Assembly (NCBI RefSeq): GCF_048541825.1
Contig: NZ_CP183332.1
Location: 1,116,001-1,180,000, forward strand
DNA from: Caulobacter sp048541825
GTDB lineage: Bacteria; Pseudomonadota; Alphaproteobacteria; Caulobacterales; Caulobacteraceae
Direction: 5' to 3'
Length of the DNA stretch: 64,000 bases
Below, one piece after another: positions 36,110 to 45,146 of this stretch (the first letter of the stretch is position 1; the number at the start of each line of letters is the position of its first letter). A program made the translations under genes and the position numbers. The notes below the pieces were generated by a model, which saw nothing but the letters and a program-made list of their open reading frames with translations, had not been told where the DNA came from and did no database searches.

Positions 36110-36256
36110 TTAATGGCCCGGTCTAGGCTCGAATGTCCGTCGTTCCTTGAGCTTCAAGGCTTCCTCATCGGGCTTGCGGCCATGCTGGGCCTTGGGCTCG
36201 GACTTGGGCACGCTGTAATTGGTCATGGGGTCTTGATGCTGGAACCCATTGGTCAT
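36110..36256 (-). CDS. Small hydrophilic protein, 48 residues
   Basis: It starts MTNGFQHQDPMTNYSVPKSE and continues with charged residues to ERRTFEPRPGH, without hydrophobic segments. GGGAG lies about 9 nt before the ATG. It follows the transglutaminase gene by 31 nt on the same strand. It is rich in Lys, Glu and Pro and probably unstructured. The function is unknown. A longer in-frame reading through the transglutaminase gene is not credible. Confidence 0.5.
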   Translation of the reverse strand: MTNGFQHQDPMTNYSVPKSEPKAQHGRKPDEEALKLKERRTFEPRPGH

Positions 36257-36287
36257 GGCTCTCACTCCCGATCGACAGGTCACTTTA

Positions 36288-37166
36288 TCACGCGGGCTCG
36301 TAAACAGGGTCGACCAAGGCGACATCCACGGAGACGTGAAGTCGGGCCTCGCCAGGGTCGCCCAGAATGGCCCCCGAGACCGGCAGGGCCTGGGCCGGGG
36401 TGCGGGTCGTGGCCACACGGATAAGGTCCGGCGACTCGGCCAGGCCATTGGTAGGGTCGAACTCCACCCAGCCGAGGTCGGGCAGGAACAGCTCGCACCA
36501 GGCATGGGTCGCGCCTGCGCCGCGCACGGCCGAAGCGCGGGGCGAATATAGGTAGCCGGTGGCGAACAGGGCCGCATAGCCCAGCCGGCGCATGCCCTCG
36601 ACCATCAGCCAGGCCAGGTCTCGGCAGGCCCCCTTGCCGCTGGCCAGGGTCTCCAGCGGGCTCTGGACGCCCTGCTCATAGCGGGTGGTGTAGTCGAACT
36701 GCTGATGGATGACCGAATTGACCCGCAGCAGGAAATCCAGCGCCGGCTCGTCCATGCGTCCGCTGAGGCCGCGCAGCCATTTGAGAAGTATAGCGTCGGG
36801 ATCGTCGGTGACCGGCGCCATGAACGGGGCCAGGGTCGCGTGATCCTCGCGGCCATAGACGATCGGCGTCAGGGTATGGGGGTTGTCGATCCGCAGCGGC
36901 GACAGCGGAGCGGGGAAGCGATCTATAATCAGTTCACTGATGATGCTCAGTGAGGTCGACTCGCCGCGCGGATTGAACAGGCATACGCAATTGCCGTTGG
37001 CGTCATAGGTCCAGCGGGTGGGGCCGGGCGGGGTGACATAGAGCGAGGCCTGGACGATGCGCAGGGCATGGCTGTCGCGCGGGCGGATCAGCAGCCGGTG
37101 TGTGCCGAACCTGACCGGGCGATCATAGTCGTACCGGGTCTCGTGCAGGATTCTGAGTCTTGCCAT
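36288..37166 (-). CDS. Transglutaminase-like cysteine protease family protein
   Basis: A 292-residue protein. The N-terminal beta domain (about 1-100) begins with the LRILHETRYDYDRPVRFG pattern of bacterial transglutaminase-like proteins. The catalytic domain has the nucleophile Cys in SGKGACRDLAWLM (about 178-190), His in GATHAWCELFLPDLGW and Asp in EFDPTNG. No signal peptide is present. Such proteins often sit with circularly permuted ATP-grasp and alpha-E genes, which are absent here. The likely activity is peptide bond hydrolysis or amide transfer; the substrate is unknown. Confidence 0.86.
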   Translation of the reverse strand: MARLRILHETRYDYDRPVRFGTHRLLIRPRDSHALRIVQASLYVTPPGPTRWTYDANGNCVCLFNPRGESTSLSIISELIIDRFPAPLSPLRIDNPHTLTPIVYGREDHATLAPFMAPVTDDPDAILLKWLRGLSGRMDEPALDFLLRVNSVIHQQFDYTTRYEQGVQSPLETLASGKGACRDLAWLMVEGMRRLGYAALFATGYLYSPRASAVRGAGATHAWCELFLPDLGWVEFDPTNGLAESPDLIRVATTRTPAQALPVSGAILGDPGEARLHVSVDVALVDPVYEPA

Positions 37167-37229
37167 TGCCGAGCCTAACCCCGGCCGGGCCGCTTGGTTC
37201 CGTCAGGCGGCGCCAGATCGCGCCCGGTA

Positions 37230-37913
37230 TCAGGCCGCGAAGCCCGCCTCGGCGAAGGCCAGCATCCGCGCCAGCAGGGCCTCCACGTCGCCCTCGCTGG
37301 TGGCCCCTTCCGACAACACGTTCAGGCGATCAAACTCGGCGAAGCGGTTGTTGTGCAGCATGCCCAGGGTGAAGTGCAGGCGCCAGTAGACGTCTTCCGG
37401 CGACAGGGTAGGGCGGGCCGCCAGCAGCGCGTCGGAGAAGCGGCGCAGGTGCGAGACGTCGGTCTTCAGGATCTGGCGGATCTCGTCGGTGCCCTCGCTG
37501 CGGGCGCGGATCAGGAACTGCAGCGAGATGCGGCGCTCGTGATCGGGGGCCAGCCAGCGCAGGGGCGGGGTCAGCAGGGCGGCCAGCACCTCGCGCACGG
37601 GCGGCTTGCCGGCGTTGCGGTCATTAGCCTCGTGCAGCATGCGGGCGCGTTCGCGGTTCAGCTCCGCCGTGCGGCGACGGAAAATCTCGAACAGCAGGGC
37701 GTCCTTGGAGCCGAAATGATAGTTCACCGAGGCGAGGTTGACGCCAGCGGCTGCGGTAATGTCGCGCACCGACACGTTCTGGAAGCCATGCAGCGCAAAC
37801 AGCCGCTCGGCGGCGACGAACACCAGATTCTTGGTCGCGGCTTCGGTCTCGGCGGCCTCTGCCACCCCTTCATTCAGAAGCGGCGAGACGGCGGCGTCGG
37901 TGGTCGGACTCAC
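37230..37913 (-). CDS. TetR-family transcriptional regulator
   Basis: A 227-residue regulator. The DNA-binding domain is at about 28-75: NLVFVAAERLFALHGFQNVSV, then the helix-turn-helix DITAAAGVNLASVNYHFGSKDALL. The C-terminal ligand/dimer domain is of the AcrR/CecR-like type (ISLQFLIRARSEGTDEIR). The ligand and targets are unknown. It is not adjacent to an obvious target; its own upstream region (37914-38206) holds a dispersed repeat and no clear palindrome matching a TetR operator. Confidence 0.86.
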   Translation of the reverse strand: MSPTTDAAVSPLLNEGVAEAAETEAATKNLVFVAAERLFALHGFQNVSVRDITAAAGVNLASVNYHFGSKDALLFEIFRRRTAELNRERARMLHEANDRNAGKPPVREVLAALLTPPLRWLAPDHERRISLQFLIRARSEGTDEIRQILKTDVSHLRRFSDALLAARPTLSPEDVYWRLHFTLGMLHNNRFAEFDRLNVLSEGATSEGDVEALLARMLAFAEAGFAA

Positions 37914-38154
37914 TACAATTCCCCTTTACCCGTGGGGAAGTCTTACGGGCGTTTAAATTTGGCGCAAGCGTCAAGATCGGCCGAAGGCTGATGAAGTACT
38001 GGTGGGACCGCTTGTTTGGCGCGGCGGTGCGCTGCGGAATTTCCGCTGCGGAAGGGGCCGGCTGTACGGGGGTAAACCGCACGCTATCCCCTGATGGGCA
38101 CGGGGATCGACGCCCCATGTCCTGTCCCTGAAGGGAGTGATGCAGCCTCAGCCG

Positions 38155-38210
38155 ACTTCCCCCTCCGGTCGCTGCGCGACCGCCTCCCCCTTCAGGGGGA
38201 GGACTTTTAC
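38155..38210. repeat. Inverted intergenic element, copy B
   Basis: CTTCCCCCTCCGGTCGC-tg-CGCGACCG with CCTCCCCC-ttca-GGGGGAGG and then ACTTTTA. The same plan and much of the sequence (CCCCCTCCG, a GC-rich arm pair, CCTCCCCC-n4-GGGGGAGGACTTTT) occur in copy A near 27102-27150. In both cases it lies 0-5 bp from the stop of a minus-strand gene. Confidence 0.68.
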
Positions 38211-39385
38211 CCCCGCACCAGCTCGCGCATCGCCTTGTCCAGGCCCTCGATGGTCAGCGGGAACATCCGCTCGTTCATCAGGGTCTTCATCACCCCGATC
38301 GACTGGGTGTAGTCCCAGTGCCGCTCGGGCGTGGGGTTGAGCCAGATGCAGCTCTGATAGATGTCGGCCACCCGCTGCATCCAGATCGCGCCGGGCTCCT
38401 CGTTCCAGTGTTCGACACTGCCGCCCGGATAGGTGATCTCGTAGGGGCTCATCGTCGCGTCGCCGATGAAGATCACCTTGTAATCGCTGGGGAACTTGTG
38501 GAGCACGTCCCAGGTCGGGATCTTCTCCACCTGACGGCGGCGATTGTCCTTCCACACGGCCTCGTAAAGGCAGTTGTGGAAATAGTAGAATTCCAGGTTC
38601 TTGAACTCGGTCTTGGCGGCGCTGAACAGCTCCTCGCAGAGCTTGATGTGGCCGTCCATCGAGCCGCCGATGTCGAAGAACAGCAGCACCTTGATCTTGT
38701 TGCGCCGCTCGGGGCGCAGTTGGATGTCGAGATAGCCCTTTTCCGCCGTGCCGCGGATGGTGCCGTTCAGGTCCAGTTCCTCGGCGGCGCCTTCGCGGGC
38801 GAACTTGCGCAGGCGGCGCAGGGCCACCTTGATGTTGCGGGTGCCCAGTTCGACCGAGTCATCGAGGTTCTTGTATTCGCGCTTGTCCCAGACCTTCACG
38901 GCCTTGCCGTGGCGGCTCTTGTCCTGGCCGATGCGGACGCCTTCGGGATTGTAGCCGTTATTGCCGAACGGACTGGTGCCGCCCGAGCCGATCATCTTGT
39001 TGCCGCCCTCGTGGCGCTTCTTCTGTTCCTTGAGGCGCTCCTGCAGCATCTCCATCAGCTTCTCGAAGCCGCCCATGGCCTCGATCGCCGCCTTTTCCTC
39101 GTCGGTCAGGAACTTCTCGGTCAGGGCCTTTAGCCACTCTTCCGGGATGTCGGCGGCGAGGCCGTCACTGACGGTCTCCAGGCCCTTGAAGACGTGGCTG
39201 AACACCCGATCGAACTTGTCGAGGTTCTTCTCGTCCTTCACCAGGCTGGCGCGGGACAGGAAATAGAAGTCCTCGACCGAACGGTCGATGACGTCCTTGT
39301 CGAGGGCTTCCATGAGCATCAGGTACTCTCGGAGGCTGACCGGCACCTTGGCCTGGCGGAGCTCGGAGAAGAAGCGAAGGAACAT
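38207..39385 (-). CDS. VWA domain protein, CoxE-like family
   Basis: A 392-residue protein. The N-terminal helical region (about 1-200) has a charged coiled segment (KLMEMLQERLKEQKKRHEGG). The CoxE-type VWA domain (about 225-390) has the metal site motif LFFDIGGSMDGHIKL (DxGxS) and a later FIGDATMSPYE. Members normally act with a MoxR-type AAA+ ATPase as metal-insertion or chaperone pairs, yet no MoxR gene is next to it here. It is cytoplasmic and well conserved in appearance. An inverted repeat lies at its end. Confidence 0.87.
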   Translation of the reverse strand: MFLRFFSELRQAKVPVSLREYLMLMEALDKDVIDRSVEDFYFLSRASLVKDEKNLDKFDRVFSHVFKGLETVSDGLAADIPEEWLKALTEKFLTDEEKAAIEAMGGFEKLMEMLQERLKEQKKRHEGGNKMIGSGGTSPFGNNGYNPEGVRIGQDKSRHGKAVKVWDKREYKNLDDSVELGTRNIKVALRRLRKFAREGAAEELDLNGTIRGTAEKGYLDIQLRPERRNKIKVLLFFDIGGSMDGHIKLCEELFSAAKTEFKNLEFYYFHNCLYEAVWKDNRRRQVEKIPTWDVLHKFPSDYKVIFIGDATMSPYEITYPGGSVEHWNEEPGAIWMQRVADIYQSCIWLNPTPERHWDYTQSIGVMKTLMNERMFPLTIEGLDKAMRELVRG

Positions 39386-39427
39386 CGATGCGGGCTTTCG
39401 AACAGATGTTTGGAGTGTGGAGGGTTC

Positions 39428-39964
39428 TTAAACGGGACGCAACAGGGGGTGCGGGTCTCGCCGGAGAATGAATTCCAGATCCTGAATCTCCCCGACCGGG
39501 AAAAAGTACTCCCCGACCTTGGCGAAGCCCAGCCGCTCATAGAACCGCTGCGCTCCGAAGTTCTCGGACCACACCCCGATCCACAGGGGGCGGGGGCCAT
39601 CCTTCTCCAGCCACTCCAGTGCGGCGTTCATCAGCATGGAACCCTTGCCGCCGCCCTGGCACCCTTTCAGCACATAGATGCGCTTCAGCTCGCCATCGCC
39701 CGGTTGTACGTCATCGTGTGGCAGGTCGCAGGGACCGGCCATGGCGTAGCCGATCGCCTCGCCGTCATCCTCCAGCAGCCAGGTGGCCTTGTCGGGGTGA
39801 GCCAGATCGCTCCGGGTGCGCTCCAGCCCGTAGGCATAGGCGATGAAGGTCTCCAGATCCGCCGGCGGATACAGATAGTCGAAGGTCTGGATGAAGGTGC
39901 GGGCGCCCAGGCTGGAGACCGTGTCGGCGTCTTCAAGGGTGGCGCGGCGAAGGGAAAGGCTCAT
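39428..39964 (-). CDS. GNAT-family N-acetyltransferase
   Basis: A 178-residue GNAT domain with AATLEDADTV-like N-terminal strand (MSLSLRRATLEDADTV), beta4 ELKRIYVLKGCQGGGKGSML (acetyl-CoA pyrophosphate loop Q/RxxGxG in CQGGGKG) and the C-terminal GVWSENFGAQRFYERLGF. Its class is that of small-molecule or N-terminal acetyltransferases such as those of the SAT/RimI-like group. The substrate is unknown. ATG 39964 gives a clean family N-terminus. It is divergent from the HDAC-like gene, with about 60 bp between. Confidence 0.87.
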   Translation of the reverse strand: MSLSLRRATLEDADTVSSLGARTFIQTFDYLYPPADLETFIAYAYGLERTRSDLAHPDKATWLLEDDGEAIGYAMAGPCDLPHDDVQPGDGELKRIYVLKGCQGGGKGSMLMNAALEWLEKDGPRPLWIGVWSENFGAQRFYERLGFAKVGEYFFPVGEIQDLEFILRRDPHPLLRPV

Positions 39965-40027
39965 GCCGATCCTGATAACCGCGATCGACCGGTTTCGTCC
40001 AATGGCTGTCCGCGCTACCGTCCGGTC

Positions 40028-40948
40028 ATGAGCATCGCCCTGTTCACCCATTCCGATATGCTGGACCACCGGCCAGGCGACGGCCACGCCGAGCGGCCTG
40101 AACGGCTGCAGGCGGTGATCGACGCCCTGGGCGACGACGCCACGCTGGACCTTGAAACCCATGAGGCGCCGCTGGTCGACATCGCCGACCTCGCCCTGGT
40201 GCACCCACAGGCCTTCATCGACACCATCCTGGCTTCGGCCCCCAGCACGGGCCGCCATGCCCTGGATCCCGACACCATCCTGACCCCCGGCAGTCTGGTC
40301 GCGGCGCGGCGAGCGGCCGGGGCGGCGGTTTCAGCCGTGCGCCAGATCGCGGCCGGGGAGGGCATGAGGGCCTTCTGCGCGGTGCGGCCGCCGGGCCATC
40401 ACGCCGAGCCGGGCACAGCCATGGGCTTCTGCGTGTTCTCCAACGTGGCGGTCGCGGCGCGGGTGGCCCAGGCTTCGGGCCTTCGCCGGGTGGCCATCGT
40501 CGATTTCGACGTCCATCACGGCAATGGCACCCAGGCCGCGTTCGAGCACGACCCCACCGTCTTCTTCGCCTCGATCCACCAGTCGCCGCTGTATCCCGGC
40601 ACCGGTGATCCGTCCGAGACCGGCCTGGGCAACATCGCCAACGCCATCGTGGCGCCGGGCGCCGCCCGGGAAACCTGGCGGGCGGGGTTCGAGGGGCTGA
40701 TGGACAAGGTCGACGCCTTCTCGCCGGACCTGATTCTGGTGTCCGCCGGCTTCGACGCTCATGTCCGCGATCCGCTATCGGCGCAGAACCTGGAAGCCGA
40801 GGATTTTGCCTGGGCGACCCGGGCGATCGTCTCGGTCGCCAATGCTCGGTCGCGGGGCCGTATTGTTTCCTCGCTCGAGGGCGGCTACGACCTGCAGGCG
40901 CTGGGACGCTCAGCCGCCGCGCATGTCAGCGCTCTGCAGGAGGGATGA
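40028..40948 (+). CDS. Histone deacetylase-like amidohydrolase
   Basis: A 306-residue zinc hydrolase of the arginase/HDAC fold. Active-site segments are RPPGHHAEPGTAMGFCVFSN (charge-relay His pair), IVDFDVHHGNGTQ (Zn Asp and His), SAGFDAH (Zn Asp) and LEGGYD. Bacterial members deacetylate acetylpolyamines, acetoin-related compounds or other small amides. ATG 40028 has no strong RBS but matches the family start. The next gene starts at its stop (ATGA). Confidence 0.9.
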   Translation: MSIALFTHSDMLDHRPGDGHAERPERLQAVIDALGDDATLDLETHEAPLVDIADLALVHPQAFIDTILASAPSTGRHALDPDTILTPGSLVAARRAAGAAVSAVRQIAAGEGMRAFCAVRPPGHHAEPGTAMGFCVFSNVAVAARVAQASGLRRVAIVDFDVHHGNGTQAAFEHDPTVFFASIHQSPLYPGTGDPSETGLGNIANAIVAPGAARETWRAGFEGLMDKVDAFSPDLILVSAGFDAHVRDPLSAQNLEAEDFAWATRAIVSVANARSRGRIVSSLEGGYDLQALGRSAAAHVSALQEG

Positions 40949-41607
40949 AGGGATCGACGGGCAGCCGTCGCTCTCTCGGGAACATGGCCGACGCAAGCAA
41001 CGCCGACCACACCCTCGCGGAGGAAAGACCGGTGCGTCCGGGCCTTATCACCCTGGCCCGACATGGCGAGCCGGCCCTGTCGCGCAAGGTGCGCTTCAAC
41101 TGCGCCGCCTACGGCGAGTGGTGGGCGCGTTATGAAGTCGGCGGGCTGAAGCCGGGCCAGACGCCGCCGGCCTCCCTGGTCGAGACCTGCCGGCAGGCCA
41201 GCCTCGTCATCGCCTCGACCCGCCGCCGCTCGATCGAGACCGCCCAGGCCGTCTGCGCGGGTCGCGCCTTCTCAACCGATCCGTTGTTCGTCGAGGCACC
41301 ACTGCCCCCGCCGCCCTGGCCGTCATGGATCAAGATGAAGCCCAGTCATCTGGGATTCTTCGCTCGCTTCTGGTGGTGGTTCTTCAACCACCACGGCGGG
41401 CAGGAGACCCGGGCCCAGGCCGAGCTCCGCGCTGACCAGGCTGCCGACCTGCTGATCGATCTGGCCGCCGGTGGGCAGGACGTGCTGGTTCTGGCCCACG
41501 GCTTCTTCAACTGGATGGTCGCCCGGTCTCTGAGAAGAAAGGGCGCGCTCCAGCTGCTTGACGAAGGCCACGCCTATTGGAGCGTCAAGCGCTTCACCCT
41601 GGCCTGA
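40945..41607 (+). CDS. Histidine phosphatase superfamily protein
   Basis: A 220-residue protein. LARHGEPALS (about 38-47) is the phosphohistidine motif RHG, STRRRSIETAQ supplies the conserved Arg, and LAHGFFNWM the second catalytic His. This is the phosphoglycerate mutase-like fold. A Trp-rich loop (FFARFWWWFFNHH) could touch a membrane or an aromatic substrate. ATG 40945 overlaps the HDAC-like stop; ATG 40984 (MADASNAD) is an equally good start and would give 207 residues. The substrate is unknown. Confidence 0.8.
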   Translation: MKGSTGSRRSLGNMADASNADHTLAEERPVRPGLITLARHGEPALSRKVRFNCAAYGEWWARYEVGGLKPGQTPPASLVETCRQASLVIASTRRRSIETAQAVCAGRAFSTDPLFVEAPLPPPPWPSWIKMKPSHLGFFARFWWWFFNHHGGQETRAQAELRADQAADLLIDLAAGGQDVLVLAHGFFNWMVARSLRRKGALQLLDEGHAYWSVKRFTLA

Positions 41608-41726
41608 AGACCACGCTCCCAAGACGAGAGGGCGCATTGCGACTTCCCTTAACGACGGCCGCATTCTAGGTCGTTGCCCGTATCTTCCCGCCCCACTAGG
41701 GTGCGGCCGTTCTCCTCGGAGTTGAA

Positions 41727-41984
41727 ATGACCGACGCCTCGAAAGCCATGGATGGAGATCTCGCCGGGCTGAGCTTCGAGCAGGCCCTGGCCGAGCTGGA
41801 AAAGATCGTGTCCGAGCTGGAGTCCGGCCAGGCCCCGCTGGAGCGGTCGATCGACATCTATGAGCGCGGCGCGGCCTTGAAGGCCCACTGCGAAAAGAAG
41901 CTCGAGGCCGCCCGCCTGAAGGTCGAAAAGATCGTTCTGGGCCAGGGCGGCGCAGTCAGCGCCGAACCGGCGGACTTCGCCTGA
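41727..41984 (+). CDS. xseB: Exodeoxyribonuclease VII small subunit
   Basis: An 85-residue helical protein. LSFEQALAELEKIVSELESG and QAPLERSIDIYERGAALKAHCEKKLEAA are the family signature. XseB binds XseA to form the nuclease that degrades single-stranded DNA; xseA is not in the window. GGAG precedes the ATG by 8 nt. The gene starts the xseB-csaA-ispA-dxs series; xseB directly before ispA and dxs is common in Proteobacteria. Confidence 0.93.
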   Translation: MTDASKAMDGDLAGLSFEQALAELEKIVSELESGQAPLERSIDIYERGAALKAHCEKKLEAARLKVEKIVLGQGGAVSAEPADFA

Positions 41985-42328
41985 TGGCTTCAGCGCCGAT
42001 CTCCTATGACGACTTCGAAAAAGTGGATATCCGCATCGGCACCGTGACCAGGGCCGAGCCGTTTCCCGAAGCCCGCAAGCCCGCCTACAAGCTGACCATC
42101 GATTTTGGCCCGAAGATCGGGATCAAGCGCTCGTCGGCCCAGGTGACCAAGCACTATGCCCTGGACGATCTGGTCGGGCGCCGGATCGCGGCGGTGGTCA
42201 ATTTTCCGCCACGCCAGATCGGTCCTGTGATGTCCGAGGTTCTGTGTCTGGGCTTTCCCGACGCTGAGGGTGATGTGGTGCTGGTCAGCGTGGATCGCGC
42301 GGCGCCGGACGGGGGGAAGCTGTTTTGA
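41984..42328 (+). CDS. csaA: CsaA-type tRNA-binding chaperone-like protein
   Basis: A 114-residue single OB-fold of the tRNA-binding (EMAP/Arc1p) type. DFEKVDIRIGTVTRAEPFPEAR and KPAYKLTIDFGPKIGIKRSSAQV match CsaA, and VVNFPPRQIGPVMSEVLCLGF is the dimer and RNA-contacting part. CsaA in Bacillus has secretion-chaperone activity and binds tRNA. The ATG shares one base with the xseB stop. Its presence between xseB and ispA is a variation on the usual order. Confidence 0.9.
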   Translation: MASAPISYDDFEKVDIRIGTVTRAEPFPEARKPAYKLTIDFGPKIGIKRSSAQVTKHYALDDLVGRRIAAVVNFPPRQIGPVMSEVLCLGFPDAEGDVVLVSVDRAAPDGGKLF

Positions 42329-43209
42329 TCGATCTGGAACGTCGCATCGTCCAGGCGGCCGACATCGTCACCGTGGCGCTCGACGAGCTTCTGCCACGGG
42401 CCGACGGCCCCGAGAGCCGGCTGACCGAGGCCATGCGCTATGCGGCCCTGGGGCCTGGCAAGCGGCTGCGGCCGTTCTTCGCCCTCGAAACCGGCAAGAT
42501 GTTCGACCTGCCCGAGCGCCCGGTGCTGCGCGCCGCCTGCGCCCTGGAATGTATCCACGCCTACAGCCTGGTGCATGACGACCTGCCGGCCATGGACAAT
42601 GACGACGTGCGTCGCGGCCGGCCGACCGTGCACATCCAGTATGACGAAGCCACCGCGATCCTGGCGGGCGACGCGCTGCAGACCGCCGCCTTCGAGATCA
42701 TGGCCCACCCCGACACCCACGATGACGGCCACATCCGCGCCGAACTGGTGCGCAAGCTGGCCATCGCTTCGGGCGCCAAGGGCATGGCGGGCGGCCAGAT
42801 GATCGACATTCTGGGCGTTCGCGACGATCTGGGGGCTGTGGCCCGCATGCAGCGCCTGAAAACCGGCGCCCTGATCGCCTTTGCCTTTGAAATTCCGCTG
42901 ATCATCGCCCGGGCAAAAGATTCCGAGCGCGCCGCCCTGATGGGCTTCGCCCAGGACCTGGGTCTGGCCTACCAGATCGTCGACGACATTCTCGACGCCG
43001 AGGGCGACGAAGCCGTGCTGGGCAAGGCCGCGGGCGGCAAGGACGCCGCCATGGGCAAGACCAACTATGTCACCCTGCTGGGCCTGGACGCGGCCAAGGA
43101 ACGGGCGACGCTTTTGGCCGCTCAAACCAAGTCTCACCTCGATATTTTCGGCGAACGCGCCAATCATCTGCGCCGCAGCGTTGATTTCGTGCTGGACCGG
43201 CGCAGTTGA
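42325..43209 (+). CDS. ispA: Polyprenyl diphosphate synthase (farnesyl/geranylgeranyl type)
   Basis: A 294-residue trans-prenyl synthase that joins isopentenyl diphosphate to allylic diphosphates. The first Asp-rich motif is HDDLPAMDNDDVRRG and the second is QIVDDILDAEGD. GPGKRLRPFFALE binds IPP. The residues before the first motif (LECIHAYSLVHDD) fit a short- to medium-chain product such as FPP or GGPP. The start is TTG 42325, overlapping the csaA stop as TTGA; no ATG before the conserved part fits. It supplies the precursors that follow from Dxs downstream. Confidence 0.91.
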   Translation: MIDLERRIVQAADIVTVALDELLPRADGPESRLTEAMRYAALGPGKRLRPFFALETGKMFDLPERPVLRAACALECIHAYSLVHDDLPAMDNDDVRRGRPTVHIQYDEATAILAGDALQTAAFEIMAHPDTHDDGHIRAELVRKLAIASGAKGMAGGQMIDILGVRDDLGAVARMQRLKTGALIAFAFEIPLIIARAKDSERAALMGFAQDLGLAYQIVDDILDAEGDEAVLGKAAGGKDAAMGKTNYVTLLGLDAAKERATLLAAQTKSHLDIFGERANHLRRSVDFVLDRRS

Positions 43210-43226
43210 CCGCGCTTTCTTCGGAC

Positions 43227-45146
43227 ATGACCATCGTGACTCCTCTTCTCGACAAGATCGCCTCGCCCGCCGATACGCGCGGTTTTTCCGTGGCTGAGCT
43301 CAAGCAACTGGCCAGCGAGGTCCGCGCCGCGACCATCGACGCGGTGTCGGTGACCGGCGGGCATCTGGGCGCCGGCCTGGGCGTGGTCGAGCTGACCGTC
43401 GCCCTGCACCACGTGTTCGAGACGCCCAAGGATATCCTGATCTGGGACGTCGGCCATCAGGCCTATCCGCACAAGATTCTCACGGGTCGCCGCGACCGCA
43501 TCCGCACCCTGCGTCAGGGTGGCGGCCTGTCGGGCTTCACCAAGCGGGCCGAGAGCGAATACGATCCGTTCGGCGCGGCCCATGCGGCCACCTCGATCTC
43601 GGCGGCGCTGGGCTTCTGCGCTGCGCGTGACCAGAAGGGCGAGACCAACAAGGTCGTGGCCGTGATCGGCGACGGCTCGATGAGCGCCGGCATGGCCTAT
43701 GAGGCGATGAACGCGGCGACCGACACCACCAAGCAACTGACGGTCATCCTCAACGACAACGACATGTCGATCGCCCCGCCGGTTGGCGGGATGAGCGCCT
43801 ATCTGGCCAACCTCGTCTCGGGCGGCGCCTACCGGAAGGTTCGCAAGCTCGGCAAGACCGTCGTCGAGAAGCTGCCGACCCCGATGCGCGAAGCGGCCCG
43901 CAAGGCCGAGGAATATGCGCGCGGCATGGTCACCGGCGGCACCTTCTTCGAGGAACTGGGCTTCCACTATGTCGGCCCGATCGACGGCCACGACATGGAG
44001 GCCCTGGTCTCGGTGTTGAAGAACGCTCGCAACTTCGAGGACAAGCCGGTGCTGGTCCACGTCGTCACCCAGAAGGGCAAGGGCTATGCTCCGGCCGAAG
44101 GCGCCGCTGACAAGCTGCACGCCGTGGTCAAGTTCGACGTTGTCACTGGCCAGCAGCAAAAGGCCGCAGCCGGCCCTCCCAGCTACACCAAGGTGTTCGC
44201 CCAGGAACTGGTCCGGCAGGCTGAGCACGACTCCAAGATCGTCGCCATCACCGCCGCCATGCCCTCGGGCACGGGGCTGGACATCTTCCAGAAGGCGTTC
44301 CCGGGACGCACCTTCGACGTCGGCATCGCCGAGCAGCACGCGGTGACCTTCGCCGCCGGCCTCGCCGCTGACGGCATGAAGCCCTTCGCGGCGATCTATT
44401 CGACCTTCCTGCAGCGCGGCTATGACCAGGTCGTCCACGACGTGGCCATCCAGCGCCTGCCCGTGCGCTTCGCCATGGACCGCGCCGGCCTGGTCGGCGC
44501 AGACGGCCCCACCCACGCCGGCACCTTTGATGTCGGCTTCATGGGCGCTTTGCCCGGCATGATCCTGATGGCCGCCGCCGACGAGCTGGAACTGGCCCGC
44601 ATGGTCGCCACCGCCGTCGAGATCGACGACCGCCCCAGCGCGTTCCGCTATCCGCGCGGCGAGGGCCTTGGCCTTGAGATGCCGATCGGTCGCGCCGACC
44701 CGCTGGAGATCGGCAAGGGCCGCATCGTCCGCGAGGGAACCAGCGTCGCCATCGTCTCGTTCGGCACCCGCCTGGGCGAAAGCCTGAAGGCCGCCGACCT
44801 GTTGGCCGCGCGGGGCCTGTCGGCCACCGTCTGCGACGCCCGCTTCGCCAAGCCGCTGGACATCGACCTGCTGTTGCGGCTGGCCCGCGAGCACGAAGCC
44901 ATCATCACGGTGGAAGAGGGCGCCATGGGCGGCTTCGGGGCCTTTGTGCTGCAGGCCCTGGCCCAGCACGGCGCGCTGGATCGCGGCCTGAAGATCCGCA
45001 CCCTGGTGTTGCCCGATATCTTCCAGGATCAGGACAAGCCCGAGGTGATGTACGCCCAGGCGGGTCTCGACGCCGAGGGCATCATGCGCGGCGCGTTGTC
45101 GGCCCTGGGGATCGACAACATCTCGGCGGCGGGCCGCCGGGCCTGA
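43227..45146 (+). CDS. dxs: 1-deoxy-D-xylulose-5-phosphate synthase
   Basis: A 639-residue ThDP enzyme, the first step of the MEP isoprenoid pathway. SVTGGHLGAGLGVVELTVALHH and WDVGHQAYPHKILTGR are N-terminal signatures. GDGSMSAGMAYEAMN holds the Mg-ThDP motif, and HVVTQKGKGYAPAE and the transketolase motif VGIAEQHAVTFAAGLA follow. ATG 43227 gives MTIVTPLLDKI; a TTG at 43206 overlapping the ispA stop, like the ispA start, is also possible. The stop forms half of a palindrome shared with the convergent lipoprotein gene. Confidence 0.95.
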   Translation: MTIVTPLLDKIASPADTRGFSVAELKQLASEVRAATIDAVSVTGGHLGAGLGVVELTVALHHVFETPKDILIWDVGHQAYPHKILTGRRDRIRTLRQGGGLSGFTKRAESEYDPFGAAHAATSISAALGFCAARDQKGETNKVVAVIGDGSMSAGMAYEAMNAATDTTKQLTVILNDNDMSIAPPVGGMSAYLANLVSGGAYRKVRKLGKTVVEKLPTPMREAARKAEEYARGMVTGGTFFEELGFHYVGPIDGHDMEALVSVLKNARNFEDKPVLVHVVTQKGKGYAPAEGAADKLHAVVKFDVVTGQQQKAAAGPPSYTKVFAQELVRQAEHDSKIVAITAAMPSGTGLDIFQKAFPGRTFDVGIAEQHAVTFAAGLAADGMKPFAAIYSTFLQRGYDQVVHDVAIQRLPVRFAMDRAGLVGADGPTHAGTFDVGFMGALPGMILMAAADELELARMVATAVEIDDRPSAFRYPRGEGLGLEMPIGRADPLEIGKGRIVREGTSVAIVSFGTRLGESLKAADLLAARGLSATVCDARFAKPLDIDLLLRLAREHEAIITVEEGAMGGFGAFVLQALAQHGALDRGLKIRTLVLPDIFQDQDKPEVMYAQAGLDAEGIMRGALSALGIDNISAAGRRA

